NCBI GenBank assembly: GCA_037044905.1
Contig: JBAOKB010000011.1
Coordinates: 17,811-81,810 of the forward strand
Reading direction: 5' to 3'
Source of the DNA: Hortaea werneckii
Lineage: Eukaryota; Ascomycota; Dothideomycetes; Mycosphaerellales; Teratosphaeriaceae
DNA: 64,000 nt
The stretch's first letter is position 1; each line of letters begins with the position of its first letter. Below the pieces are notes generated by a model. It ran no database searches, was not told where the DNA came from, and saw nothing but the letters and a program-made list of their open reading frames with translations. The position numbers were made by a program, and so were the translations under genes. Below are positions 48,906 to 59,424 of the stretch, piece by piece.

Positions 48906-49582
48906 AAAGGTGGCGCCCTCGCTTTTGATGTCGTCTTCCGCCCTTTAATCGCCACGTCCTTCCAGCCAATCGACGAGCAAGACAGTGTGCCCTCAAAACT
49001 TCTACAGTCATTACCGGAGAACACAACATATCCTCTGTTCTTCTCGACCTTCACCTGACCGGGAGCGAGGGTGACTTCGCCTTGCCACGCAAGAAAGAAT
49101 TTCGGGTTGCGGAATGAATTCTTCTGAAAAGCCTCAACTCGCTCATTATGTAGTCTGTCCTGCTTCTCGAGCTCCAGCTCACTGTCTGCGTCTTCATTAT
49201 CCTCATCTCCAGTGTCTTCCGGTTCATCTTCCGAATCGTCGTCTGAACTGTCGGCTTCCTCGCCAGCAGCCTCAACGTCATCGATCACATTAGAAAGCTG
49301 CTTGCGGCTCCCTGCCAACAGCACAGCGGCTTTGAACCTGTCAGGCAAAACCATGCTGCCAGTTATCCCTCCAGGCGTATCCGTGAGTTCGTGTATCTCC
49401 AATATCAACTTGCCACCGAGGCGTTCCAGAGCGCTTCCAGATAGCTCATAGGAGCCGAGTGCAGAGTTGGGGTTGAAGACATCTTCGCCTTTGCTTTTGC
49501 CCTTGCCCCTACTACTCTTCTTGCCGCGGCCATGCGGTATGTGTTTGCTATTCAGCGCCGTATCTTGCCAATCATCAGCCAT
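48851..49582 (-). CDS. Acidic protein of unknown function, 243 aa
   Basis: Single exon, ATG at 49582-49580. A Lys/Gly-rich start (GRGKKSSRGKGKSKGE) is followed by a probably folded part (about 35-105: YELSGSALERLGGKLILEIH, MVLPDRFKAAVLLAGSRKQL), a long acidic linker (about 108-140, nearly all D/E/S), a coiled-coil-like RLHNERVEAFQ, and a beta-rich part (WQGEVTLAPGQVKVEKNRGYVVFSGNDC). It ends LDFLEDGQDESDEDE. The composition suggests a nuclear or nucleolar protein, but I do not recognise the family. The terminus was altered by the 52-bp tandem duplication: the original frame would have continued GASSN before a stop at 48784. It is divergent from the Yip1-domain gene, with 226 bp between the ATGs. 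Confidence 0.75.
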   Translation of the reverse strand: MADDWQDTALNSKHIPHGRGKKSSRGKGKSKGEDVFNPNSALGSYELSGSALERLGGKLILEIHELTDTPGGITGSMVLPDRFKAAVLLAGSRKQLSNVIDDVEAAGEEADSSDDDSEDEPEDTGDEDNEDADSELELEKQDRLHNERVEAFQKNSFRNPKFFLAWQGEVTLAPGQVKVEKNRGYVVFSGNDCRSFEGTLSCSSIGWKDVAIKGRKTTSKARAPPFSWLDFLEDGQDESDEDE

Positions 49583-49808
49583 GTTGTAGGATGGAGTGGC
49601 GATGGTAGCTTGGATTCACATGCAAGGCCAAGGGTACGCTACCGGCCGAATGAGGCAGGTGTAGCGACAGGGATTGGAGCTTGAAACGCGTCAAGTTCAG
49701 GCAGCTTCGTGTTGGTCGCAACCTGGAACCATTGACTTTCTGTATTTCACGATACTCATACTGCGACCGCTATTCAAACCAGTATTCTCTGCTACGTGAT
49801 TGCATGCA
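49583..49808. promoter_or_regulatory. Short bidirectional promoter region
   Basis: 226 bp between two divergent start codons (unknown acidic protein, minus; Yip1-domain protein, plus). Both promoters must share this space, so the genes may be co-expressed. No specific site was identified. Confidence 0.5.
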
Positions 49809-50912
49809 ATGGCCGCCATGATGCCGTCCGGAAGTAGTCCGAACAACCAGACCGCGAACCCCTACGAGCACTACGATGCTCCCTCCGTTGAGGATGACCT
49901 GATAGATCCTGATGATGGTACGCCCCCCTGCAGCCTCAAATGAGCTTGTCTCTACCACTAACATGTCCAAGCCACTCTTGACGAACTCGAAGACCCGGCA
50001 AATACGACCTCCACCTCCGACCGAGCCCCCCTAACAGGCAACATCGGCTCCGGCCAAGCTCAGCAGAACAACCGCTCCGCCAACCAAGCAGGCAACTACC
50101 TGACCTCTGCCATACCCGGCGAAGACCGCAGAGCGCCTATGAACACGATCGACGAGTCCGTGTGGGATACTCTGCGTCGCGATCTACTAGCCGTCTGGGA
50201 AAAGATGCGACAGGTACTATGGCCTAAATACCTGCTCGGCGGCATGTTGAGCGAAGGCGGTGGGATGGGAAGTGTGAGAGAGCTAGGAAGCGTGCAGGGT
50301 ATGCGGAACCTTATAGGTCGGTGGCCGGATGCCGAGACGGTACTGCAAGGTGGCATGAGCGAGGGGCTGAGGGATTGGGATCTTTGGTATGTTTTGGGGA
50401 TGGCTGGACGATCGACAATGCCGTTGTCAACATTACTGACATGCTTTTCTCAGGGGTCCATTGCTCTTCTGTTTGATCCTTTCTACTCTGTTGTCCCTAA
50501 CTGCCCAGACGGCACAGCGCTCCTACGTCTTCAGCGGCGTCTTTGCGACTATTTGGATTGCAGAGGCTGCTGTCACCCTGCAGATCAAGCTGCTTGGTGG
50601 AAACATGTACGTTCGCGAGCTCCTTCAGAGATTGCCAGGTCTTTCACTAACGTGTGGTATAGCTCCTTCTTCCAATCCGTCTGCATCATCGGCTACACCC
50701 TCTTCCCACTCTGCATAGCTTCCCTGCTATCTGCAATCGGCATCCCGATGATCGTCCGGATACCTGTGTACATCGTGCTGGGGCTATGGAGCTTGGCAGC
50801 AGGTGTCAGCATTCTGGGAGGCAGTGGAGTAGTGAAGGGCAGGGTGGCGCTGGCGGTTTATCCGCTTTTCATCTTCTATGTTGGGCTGGACTGTCTCTGC
50901 CTTATTTCATAG
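49809..50912 (+). CDS. Yip1-domain Golgi membrane protein (Yip4/YIPF6-like)
   Basis: Four exons: 49809-49917, 49972-50386, 50454-50606 and 50663-50912; 308 aa. All introns are GT-AG (54, 67 and 56 bp), and splicing turns three fragments into one conserved Yip1 domain (LRDWDLWGPLLFCLILS, then LLGGNISFFQSVCIIGYTLFPL). The N-terminal 110 residues are polar; then come about five hydrophobic segments: LLFCLILSTLLSL, YVFSGVFATIWIA, SVCIIGYTLFPLCIASLL, IVRIPVYIVLGLWSLAAG and LAVYPLFIFYVGLDCL. Yip1-family proteins sit in Golgi and ER-Golgi membranes and bind Rab GTPases during vesicle traffic. The DLRRDLLAVWEKMRQVLWP-type segment before the membrane part (here TLRRDLLAVWEKMRQVLWPK) points to the Yip4/YIPF6 branch. 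An alternative ATG (49818 or 49821) would shorten it by 3-4 residues. Confidence 0.92.
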
Positions 50913-51081
50913 CTGATCTAGCACCTCTTGTACTCATAGTCACTGCTGATTGAGCGTTCTAGCTAGCTGTCGCCTTGGCGATCGGATGTACTATTCAATG
51001 ACAAACAAGACATGTGCCAAAGGAAGAGGCATGTGAGAGTCCGCTTGAACAAACTGATGGCGTAGAATGAACTGAATTGGC

Positions 51082-52004
51082 ATGAGTGGTCGTTGTTCTA
51101 AATCAAGGATTTCAACGCCAACTGCTTCGCCAGAACCCGTAGCAACACCCACTTGGCCAATCATGAAGAGCATGGCTTGCGCCTTCGTCCTTCGGCCTGC
51201 GATCACACTACCTTCCTCAGATGGTACAGGCCACTATGTTCTGACGCTAGTCACTGGATGCAAAGTCGAGAAAGGCGGCGGTGGCTTGGAGCATGTAATC
51301 GAAGGCAAAGGATTCGCCGAATTACCTGGGTACACCAGTGGACATGAAAACAATCCGTATTACGACAACAATATGTCTAAGATACGTCAGGGACGGCAGG
51401 CGACGCGGGGTCGAGAGAGAAGCGCGAAGAAGCGCAAGCGAACGAAGATCTTCTTTAAGCTCTTCATGCCCTGGTGTGTAAGAGGATCTGATGAACGTGG
51501 GAAAGAAATGCTGACAGAGACAGTCCACCTGCCTTCAAAAGCTCGTGTGCCGATGCCTTTGTTCTGGGCCTCACGAGCAGTCGCTATGGGAAGCAACCAC
51601 CAAACGTCCTCTACAACGCTCAACAAATCCCCGTGCAGTTTGCGCAGATCACTCGATTTGCAAACCAGGAACCATGCAGTGTCCACGTGGTTGTGCTGGA
51701 TGCAGTGCCAAGCGACGCGATTGGTGGGACCACTTTGCCTCCGAGGATTCAATGGTCCGATTCGAAGTCGCTGCAAGCAAGACTAGGTTGGGATTTTGGC
51801 TCGCCATTACCGCACCGTGTAGAGAAGGGAAGAGCTGTGCGTGCACCGATTTCGCCTCGGATTGACGATGAGCGTCTGCTTTTCAGCAGCGGAAACTCAA
51901 CAATATCCCGTCGAGACGAGAAGTTCCGAGAGCGAGATGAAAGGCTTACAATTGCCGATGGGGAAAGGAGTGCATGGGAGATGATGGGGCAACGGGCATT
52001 ATAG
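51082..52004 (+). CDS. Putative two-exon gene of unknown function
   Basis: I model exons 51082-51473 and 51524-52004 (290 aa) with a 50-bp intron (GTGTGT donor, CTGAC branch, CAG acceptor). The first part reads like a real protein (SSDGTGHYVLTLVTGCKVEKGGGGLEHVIEGKGFAELPGY in two overlapping pieces), followed by a basic patch (RERSAKKRKRTK). The second has VQFAQITRFANQEPCSVHVVVLDAVPSDAIGG and IQWSDSKSLQARLGWDFGSP and ends in a charged tail. No domain is recognised. The donor is weak; an alternative GTAAGA donor 5 bp further on gives a different, less protein-like second exon. The 5' end could also include an earlier exon. Treat this as a provisional model. Confidence 0.42.
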
Positions 52005-52909
52005 ATGATTTCTGCACTTTCCAGCACCTCGTCGGTAGGGTGTCGGCAGAGAAATTCTGCCGGGTTCAAGGGGAGGAATCGAGGGCACTGAGGATGCTAA
52101 GACACATGGGCCAACACAGGAGTACAAGAGGTACCATCTGGTCGCTGTGCAGTTGGTCGTGGTCAGCATGAACGTGTGGATCACGGATGTCATATCCGAT
52201 TGTGTTTGAACAAGATAGATTACATTAGGCTCATACAGCTTGTTGCAATACATTCCAAATCTAAGACTGCATAGCTCAGCGTTCATCTTCCGAATACCTC
52301 ACTGGTTCACATCAGAGTCTCGCGAAAGGAAGGAACGCTACCATACTGCCACCCAGGGGAGTTACTATGTACATACTACAGTACAGTTCGACCTTGCTGT
52401 AGCAATCTCCCGATTAACAATAACCCTCCGTAACGATTAAAAGCTCTTACACCAATATTTTTACGCCTATTTATTGTTAAACCTCTTAGATAAGTGTAAC
52501 GATAGATTTTCTCCCCCCTCCCCCCGCTAAATATCGCTACTAGAGGTCGGATATAGGCGGATATAGGCTTAGCTCCGGGTTATACCCGAGGTCCGACTAG
52601 AATTAAGGGGGTCTTAGGCTTGTAGATAAGGGTCTCCTTAGGCTTACTAAGTCTACCTATAGTAATACCCCCTCGTAACGATAAAAGTGCCCTTTGCCGA
52701 GGCGATTGGTATAGTCAGGTCCGACTGTATGTAGGACGTCTAGCGGATTTAGCGGCGAAGCTCAATCTTTCGGCTGTCGGAAACGACCCGCAACGTCGCT
52801 AGCGCAAGCACGTTGATGGACAGCGCGCGGCCAGGTACATACGCGACTGCGAAGTCGCGGGTTGAACATGTAGACGCTGTATACCCGGCAAGAAGACCAG
52901 CAATTCATC
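52005..52909. other. Intergenic region with a small RIP-like AT-rich island
   Basis: No gene is supported. The sequence from about 52,420 to 52,690 changes to the TAA/TAG-rich style of the transposon block and has similar ends: CCCTCCGTAACGATTAAAAG (52421-52440) and CCCTCGTAACGATAAAAG near 52,670-52,688. The rest is host-like and includes the MCD4 promoter. Confidence 0.5.
52421..52691. repeat. Probable short transposon relic with terminal direct repeats
   Basis: A roughly 270-bp island with directly repeated ends (ACCCTC.GTAACGAT.AAAAG) and RIP-like composition between host-like flanks. It could be a solo LTR or a short non-autonomous element. No homology to LTRs in this window was seen. 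Confidence 0.45.
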
Positions 52910-55900
52910 ATGGCGCGGCTCGGGCGCCTGGGCTTCCTGGGCATTGCAGTCGTCTTCCATCTCGTCTACATCCTCTCCATTTTCGATGTCTACTTCAGGA
53001 GTCCCATCGTTAGTGGCATGCGGGCCTACCGCGTGGAGGGGACCAAGGCACCTGCGAAGCGACTGGTGCTTTATGTTGGTATGAAGAAGATACCTATAAT
53101 CTCATGCTAGGAAGAGGCTTGCTAATGTTTTCAAACACACAGGGGACGGACTACGAGCCGATAAAGCGTTCCAATACTTTCCCGACCCATCGCCCAATGT
53201 CGCGAACGATCCCTCTGCCCAGGAGCCGCGCCCCTTGACCCCGTTTCTCCGCTCCAAAGTTCTCGAGGAAGGCACGTTCGGCGTGTCGCATACACGCGTG
53301 CCTACCGAATCGAGACCAGGCCATGTCGCACTCATTGCTGGCCTCTACGAAGATGTATCGGCTGTCGCAACAGGGTGGAAGTTGAACCCCGTCAACTTTG
53401 ATAGTGTCTTCAATAGGAGCAGTCATACATGGAGTTGGGGTAGTCCGGATATCCTACCAATGTTCTCGACTGGTGCTGTGCCGGGGCGAGTCACTGATGC
53501 AACGTACGGGGCCGAGTTCGAAGACTTCAGTAAGGATGCAACCGAATTGGATTTCTGGGTCTTCGATCGAGTGAAGCAGCTGTTCAAGGATGCTGGGACG
53601 GATCCGGAGCTGAATAGGCAGCTTCGGCAAGAGAAGATCGTGTTCTTCCTACATCTCCTTGGACTTGATACTACTGGGCATGGATACCGTCCGTACTCGC
53701 GAGAATACTTGCACAACATCAAGATTGTCGACGAAGGTGTTCAGGAAATCACTAGGATAATCGATGAATTCTATGGCGACGACGACACAGCTTACGTCTT
53801 CACTGCAGACCACGGCATGAGCGACTGGGGTAGCCATGGCGACGGGCACCCTGACAACACTCGCACACCACTTATCGCCTGGGGCGCAGGGATTGAGAAG
53901 CCGAAGACCGTCGCGAAAGGATTCGCACCAGGGCATGAAGACCAATTTTCACACGACTGGCATCTTGATCATGTCCAACGCCACGATGTTGCCCAGGCCG
54001 ATATTGCGACCTTGATGGCGTACCTCGTGGGCTTGGAATTCCCAGTCAATTCAGTTGGCGAATTGCCTCTGGAGTACATGTCGGCCGGGGATGATGAGAA
54101 GGCGAAAGCCATGCTTGTCAACGCGAAACAGATTCTTGAAATGTACCATGTGAAAGAAGACAACAAGCGAGCGACCACATTCCGCTTCAAGCCGCATTGG
54201 CGATTCGCCAGTGCCGATCAGACGGTTGAAAGTCGTCTCGCTCATATCGAGGCCACCATTCAGCAAGGCCGGTATCAAGACGCTATTGAGGCATCAGACG
54301 AGCTTATGAAATTGGGGCTGGAAGGCTTGCGATACCTTCAAACTTATGATTGGCTATTTCTGCGTGCTCTTGTCACCGCAGGCTATGTCGGTTGGATCGC
54401 ATTCGCTTTCACAACAGCCGTCGATAGCTACATGCTTGGTGGCAAGATCGAGGCGGCAAGGACGGTGACGAGCGTGATTGCATTCTCATCGATTTTGGTC
54501 GCCCTGTGCAGCTTCTTATTCGTCCAGTCGAGCCCTTTGACGTACTATGCGTATGCCTTCTTCCCGGTCATGTTCTGGGAAGAGGTCTTCGTGCGCCGTC
54601 AGACATTGATAGAAGGCAAGAACAGAGTCTTCGCAAACTTCACCAATCAAGACTGCGTTAAGTTTGCATTCAATGTCTTGATGTACACTGGCATCCTCGA
54701 GGTCATGGTAAAGTCAATTAAAGCCCATCTGGAGCAATACATGAAGCTAACGCGCAACAGGTGCAAAGCTACTACCATCGCGAGATCTATACTATCGTCT
54801 ACGCAGCCATGACCGGCTGGCCACTATTCTACGGCACATATTTCGTGAAGACGAACGGCCTTCTTTGCGCGACTTGGGCATTGGGTTGCGCAAGCATGTC
54901 TATTTTCACTCTTCTGCCAGCCAACAAGGTCGAGGACGCCAATCTCATTTTCCTCGGCGGACTCCTAATTCTCGCACTTGGCGTGCTTTACATAGCCTTC
55001 GAGAAGAGCTTAATCGCATCAGCTGCGCCTTCTGGCAGTGGACTCAGTGCACCTAAAGCGGACGGCCTTTCCCGCTCAATTCTGGGAGTTCAGGTTGGAT
55101 TAGTGGCTCTTGCCATGATTGTGACGAGATCAAGTGTTACTTCTCTGCAAGCAAAGCAGGGCTTGCCGCTTGGTACGCAGCTCGTAGGATGGGCTACGCT
55201 TGGTAAGTCTTTCTTTTCTTTGAGCTGAGATCGTGTACGACACGGCGACGAAAATGCCTGCGATGCAGGAAAGGATTTCGTGATCGGCACCTGTGATCAG
55301 CTATACAGGCCTTATCAAGCTCTGGCGGCTACGACTCTCAAAGAAGCATCACACTCTCGGCAAGTCGCAGAGAACCCGACTCCATGGATCGAGACCCCTT
55401 TGCGAATGCAGTGCTTCCGGGTCCCTCACAAGTGCCACCTGCCAGGGTGAGACGATGTTCGACGAGGAATGACCCCAACGCAAGCAGAGACCTGAAATAC
55501 TGGCATGAGTATGTTCACTCGTTGCCAATCCTGCTTCAAATTGCTTTCGCACTAGCCATGGCCTTATGGCTTTTGCCAGTCACTTTGTGCTGGGCTGCCT
55601 GGTACCTGCTCTGGCAATTGCCAAAGAAAGCGATTCGACGCAGGTCAAGGATGGAACGTGGCCACCCTCCCTCACCTCAACATTGCGTGGAAGCCGATGC
55701 TTCTGGCCATCAAGCGAATCTCATCAGCCCTAAATCGGCGACTTCTCTGGAGACCCTGCACCACTCACAGCGGCGTGCATCGTCGCGGAGGAGCTCTGGG
55801 CACCATCAGCCGGTGGCAGTCCCTCTGAGCGCATATTACGCTGCCAACCGTGCCAATGACTCGTTATACTCTGGAAGCACCAGGCCGTCGCGAAGACCGT

Positions 55901-56929
55901 CTTTCTCCACGGACGTCGTACACGATCTTGTAACAGCTTGTTATGTTGAACAGTCGCCATTATGAATCTTGCTGACAATCGAGCAGTCGCGTCCCTAGTC
56001 GTCCCATTTTTTCACGCATTGCAACCTCAGGATCATTATTTGCATCGATTAGTGGTCGTCTTCCTAGCATTTGGGCCCCTCTTCATCATCTTGACGATCT
56101 CTTACGAAGGCCTGTTCTACTTTGCTATCGCCATCACACTACTTTCTTGGTAAGACAATACACCATTGCAAGCATAAGTAGCTAGCTACAATAGCAACGA
56201 GAGCTAACATGATTCTTTAGGGTCCGGCTCGAACATCGCATCTACCGACATTTCTCATCCGCCACCTCTACCGACTCCACTAAACCATCGCGTGAGCTTT
56301 CCAGTCCGCTTGCCCCGGCAATGAGCGCAGCAACCGACCGTGAAGCCGCACTGAAAAGCGGCGACTACCGCGCGCTCACTCTCTCCGATGCCCGCATCTG
56401 CCTCTTCTTCCTCTACCTCCTGCAATCGGCCTTCTTCTCCACCGGCAACATCGCCTCCGTCAGCTCCTTCTCCCTCGACGCCGTCTACCGTCTCCTACCC
56501 ATCTTCGACCCCTTCAGCCAAGGCGCTCTGCTCCTGCTAAAAATGCTCGCCCCTTTCGCCCTCGTCTCCGCCAACCTCGGCATCCTCACCAAACGACTCA
56601 AGCTGCAGGGCGGCAGCCTGTTCGCCGTCGTCATGGGAATCAGCGATTACCTGACCTTACGTTTCTTCTGGGAAGTGCGGGACGAGGGTTCCTGGCTCGA
56701 TATCGGCGAGAGTATCAGTATGTTTGTCATCGCGAGCACGTTGTGCGTCTTTGTTGCAGCGTTGGAAGCGCTGAGCGAGGTTTTCGTCAAGGGCGTCGAG
56801 TTTAGGGATGATGGGGTACCTGCTGCGCAGGGATCTGGGACCCCGGCGGCGGCGGCGGCGGCGGCGGCGGCTAGTAATGGGTCTTTGAACGGTTCGACGA
56901 AGGGGAAGAAGACGGCGAAGAAAGGGTGA
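52910..56929 (+). CDS. MCD4: GPI ethanolamine phosphate transferase 1
   Basis: Five exons: 52910-53078, 53143-54707, 54761-55202, 55987-56149 and 56221-56929; 1,015 aa. Mcd4 adds ethanolamine phosphate to the first mannose of the GPI anchor in the ER. An N-terminal signal-anchor (LGFLGIAVVFHLVYILSIFDVYF) precedes the lumenal alkaline-phosphatase-type domain with metal and catalytic residues GDGLRAD (Asp58), HTRVPTESRPGH (Thr111), LLGLDTTGHG (Asp232, His236) and ADHGMSDWGSHGDGH (Asp279, His280, His292). Many membrane segments follow, to the C-terminus. Introns are 64, 53, 784 and 71 bp; the third is far longer than the rest and contains a 193-codon ORF. Its junction restores GWATLVASLVVPFFHAL and uses a GCTGAC branch point 15 bp before the acceptor. 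The C-terminus has a poly-Ala run from a GCG repeat and a basic KGKKTAKKG end, probably cytosolic. Confidence 0.96.
55384..55965 (+). CDS. ORF of 193 codons inside MCD4 intron 3, possible nested gene
   Basis: The 784-bp third intron of MCD4 contains a complete same-strand ORF, ATG (context CTCCATGGA) to TGA at 55963-55965, ending 21 bp before the acceptor. The predicted protein has a polar start, a long hydrophobic stretch at about 47-79 (LPILLQIAFALAMALWLLPV and more Trp/Leu-rich residues), a basic KKAIRRRSR just after it, and a Ser/Arg/His-rich C-terminal half. That would be a small membrane protein with one or two transmembrane helices. I do not recognise it. It could be a nested gene using its own promoter, a captured fragment of another gene, or a chance ORF. 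Confidence 0.4.
   Translation: MDRDPFANAVLPGPSQVPPARVRRCSTRNDPNASRDLKYWHEYVHSLPILLQIAFALAMALWLLPVTLCWAAWYLLWQLPKKAIRRRSRMERGHPPSPQHCVEADASGHQANLISPKSATSLETLHHSQRRASSRRSSGHHQPVAVPLSAYYAANRANDSLYSGSTRPSRRPSFSTDVVHDLVTACYVEQSPL
56844..56871 (+). repeat. GCG trinucleotide repeat coding for polyalanine in MCD4
   Basis: Consecutive GGC/GCG triplets encode about nine alanines near the Mcd4 C-terminus, in a region that looks disordered. Length is likely to vary between strains. Confidence 0.85.
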
Positions 56930-57303
56930 TAGGACTAAGAAGTAGTATGAAGGAATCAAATGGACTCGCGGACATTTTGGGATCTAGGGATCTACGCATT
57001 CACACACACCCTTTCCTTTAGTGACTTTGGCTACAACAGGTGGATTTACAAGGTCCTTTCAAAAGCATATTTCTTGTGGAGCGAGCTATCCTTGTGGTCT
57101 TTTGCTGTTCGCTAACATCAACGTGCAACGTGACGGCGGCCGGCTACATTGATTCGCTGCCTTGTTTTAGCAAGGAAACACCGGAGTGCGGAGCCATACA
57201 TTTTCATGACGTGAAGCTCCCCATCAACCCAAAAAGGTACAGCGGAGCCAACAAACTCGAGTCATTTCACCCTCATTGCCATCTAAGCTAATCATACTGC
57301 TGC
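56930..57303. other. Convergent intergenic region
   Basis: About 370 bp between the stop codons of MCD4 (plus) and the AT-hook-like gene (minus). An 83-codon ORF (57040-57291) has no domain character. Presumably 3' UTRs and terminators. Confidence 0.5.
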
Positions 57304-59424
57304 TCACCGCCATGCCTGGCTGCTACTCCGATGATCGTCTTGGCTCATACTCTCAAACTCCATATCCCAGCCATCGACCTCCTCAAACTTCCTCTTCGCC
57401 TCCTCGAGCTCCCTGCTTTTCGCGACCTGTCTCATGTCGACGGCGGGGAGATCGGTCGTGTCATCGCCATCCTCGTCCACTGATTCGTATGCGTCCTCGT
57501 TCTCCTTATCCGATGCGTTGCCAGCCCGGCCGTAAGTCTTTGGTTGGCCTTTGCGCGTCTTAGCAGTTGCAGCGGTCGACTTGCGTGCTGGAGGCGCTGC
57601 GGAAGATTTACGCGCGGCTTGGGCTGATTTGCCGCCTCGGCTTTTGGTTTTGGTGCGAGGAGCGGCGCTCTTTCTCCCTTTAGAGGCTGCGCTTGTCCGA
57701 CGCCTCATCCTCCCACCCAGCTCATCCTCGTCTTCATCGAGGTGGGCAGCGTCCAATTCGCTTTCTTCGTCTTCATCGGACGTGAAGTCGTACTCAGTCG
57801 TGCGATGCCGGGGCCGAGGCTTCGCTCTACGCTTGGGCAAGAGTGCTTGAAGATTCGCTGTAGATAGAGGCTTGGCTTTCTTCTTAGACCTCACCTGCCG
57901 CTCAGGTTCCGGTGGCTGCTGCGTTATTTGTGACAGTGGATCCGCGTAGACATCAGGCTCGGCTACATCGAAGGGATCGTGTGGCAAAGGGCTGCTACTC
58001 GCGGGCTCGGCCATTGTCGCATTGGGAACATCCTGTTCAGGCTCTTCCTCAGGCAAAATTGCACGTTGCTGCTGCTGCCGCAAACTCGATCTTGGCGGCG
58101 TGGCGCAGTAAAGATCCTCTTCGTGCTCTTGCTCGGTGGAGGGCACTACGTACTCTCCGGCGACATTCTGTTCTGTGCGATTACGTTCAGAAGTCTCTGA
58201 GAGCGGAGAGGAAGATGGCGAAGAATTGATGACCTGCACTTCTGAGTCCGCTTGAGGCTGTGATGGTGTGCCTGGCTGAGACACTTGTTGTGGTGATGCT
58301 GCAGACAAAGTGCTTGCCACCACACCCCCTTCCATGTTCGGAGCTGGAAGGCTCTGCTTTTGACGTTTTGCTCGAAGCGCATCCAATGCTGACATCGAAG
58401 TGTCCATAGCTCCGGAATTTCGCTTCTTGGAATGCGTTGTGGTGGTTTTCGCCTCGGTTTGTACGGCTGGACTTGTGCCTTGCTTCTTTTTACTGCTCAC
58501 TGATGAGACTCTCTTTGCCTTGCTTGCGTGCATTGGTGTGCCTTCGGCTTCAGGTCTGAAGTCATCCTCTTCATCCTCGCTTTGACCGAGCGCTAGATCG
58601 AACACGCTAGGATCGTCAACCTCTGGAGCTACGTTGACCGCAGAAGGTCTAGTAGTCCGCTGCTGCACCATCGCAAGCATACTCGGCTGCCTTGGCCTGC
58701 GTTTGAAATTCTTCAGAGCCAAGATACTGGTCTCGGCGGCGGGAGTGTTCTGCGGTCGAATCACAGAACTCGGCGGTGCTACAGAAGAGCGCCTAGCTTG
58801 CACTGTGCGTGCTTTGCCAGAAGGAGGAGGAGAGGCCGTCAAAGATAATTCAGACTGGCCCCCTCGAGCTGTGCTGGTACTCTGACGCGTGCTGATGGAT
58901 CTCCTCGGCGTAGGCTTGGACGGGGCCGCTTGCTCGGTCGTCTCACGCTCAACATGTGCCGATCGGGTCTTCTTCCCCTCTGCTTCCTGCTGCGCGGTTT
59001 CTTCCATCCGTTTCTTCAAACCTGCCATTACCTGGCTTTGTGCTTCGCTCTGCACTGGCTTTCGCGTCATCCTAGGCGGGCGTCTACCACCATTGCCCTT
59101 CTTCGCAGTGGGCGGCGGCGGTCCGTCGCTCTTGGCAAGCTCATCTGTCGTAGTCACAACATCGCTACGCGGCGCGTCATTATCCTTCTGCCCGCCAAGC
59201 CCGCCCGTCATGACCAGTTCATCTTCATCCTGGGTCGCTTTTTTTGGTCTCCCTCTGCGCGTCTTTGCAGTCTTTACGAGACCATCGGTGTTGCCATCAT
59301 CCGCATATACGGGCGCTTGCGACGCGCGCGTGGTGTTCGTCTTCTCGCGCAGCGCTTGTCGCTTGAGTTGGGCCTTCGCGGGCGATGGAGGGTGCGTGGA
59401 GGGTGCGCTCCGCAATCGTGCCAT
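57304..59424 (-). CDS. Large disordered, basic nuclear protein with AT-hook-like motif, 706 aa
   Basis: Single exon, ATG at 59424-59422. Almost the whole protein is low-complexity: Ser/Thr/Pro/Lys/Arg-rich, with Gln runs (RQQQQRA) and acidic clusters (SDEDEESELDAAHLDEDEDE). An AT-hook-like KTRRGRPKKA lies near residues 54-63, and several Arg/Lys patches (RGGKSAQAARKS) could bind DNA. The C-terminus contains a likely conserved helix, VDMRQVAKSRELEEAKRKFEEVDGWDMEFES. Such architecture fits a chromatin or chromosome-segregation factor but no family is recognised with confidence. It shares a 366-bp divergent promoter region with the aminopeptidase gene. Confidence 0.75.
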   Translation of the reverse strand: MARLRSAPSTHPPSPAKAQLKRQALREKTNTTRASQAPVYADDGNTDGLVKTAKTRRGRPKKATQDEDELVMTGGLGGQKDNDAPRSDVVTTTDELAKSDGPPPPTAKKGNGGRRPPRMTRKPVQSEAQSQVMAGLKKRMEETAQQEAEGKKTRSAHVERETTEQAAPSKPTPRRSISTRQSTSTARGGQSELSLTASPPPSGKARTVQARRSSVAPPSSVIRPQNTPAAETSILALKNFKRRPRQPSMLAMVQQRTTRPSAVNVAPEVDDPSVFDLALGQSEDEEDDFRPEAEGTPMHASKAKRVSSVSSKKKQGTSPAVQTEAKTTTTHSKKRNSGAMDTSMSALDALRAKRQKQSLPAPNMEGGVVASTLSAASPQQVSQPGTPSQPQADSEVQVINSSPSSSPLSETSERNRTEQNVAGEYVVPSTEQEHEEDLYCATPPRSSLRQQQQRAILPEEEPEQDVPNATMAEPASSSPLPHDPFDVAEPDVYADPLSQITQQPPEPERQVRSKKKAKPLSTANLQALLPKRRAKPRPRHRTTEYDFTSDEDEESELDAAHLDEDEDELGGRMRRRTSAASKGRKSAAPRTKTKSRGGKSAQAARKSSAAPPARKSTAATAKTRKGQPKTYGRAGNASDKENEDAYESVDEDGDDTTDLPAVDMRQVAKSRELEEAKRKFEEVDGWDMEFESMSQDDHRSSSQAWR

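Noticed and set aside
51082..52004. Velvet-family regulator
   Set aside because: I considered it because of the position and length, but none of the velvet-domain signature motifs can be read in either exon.
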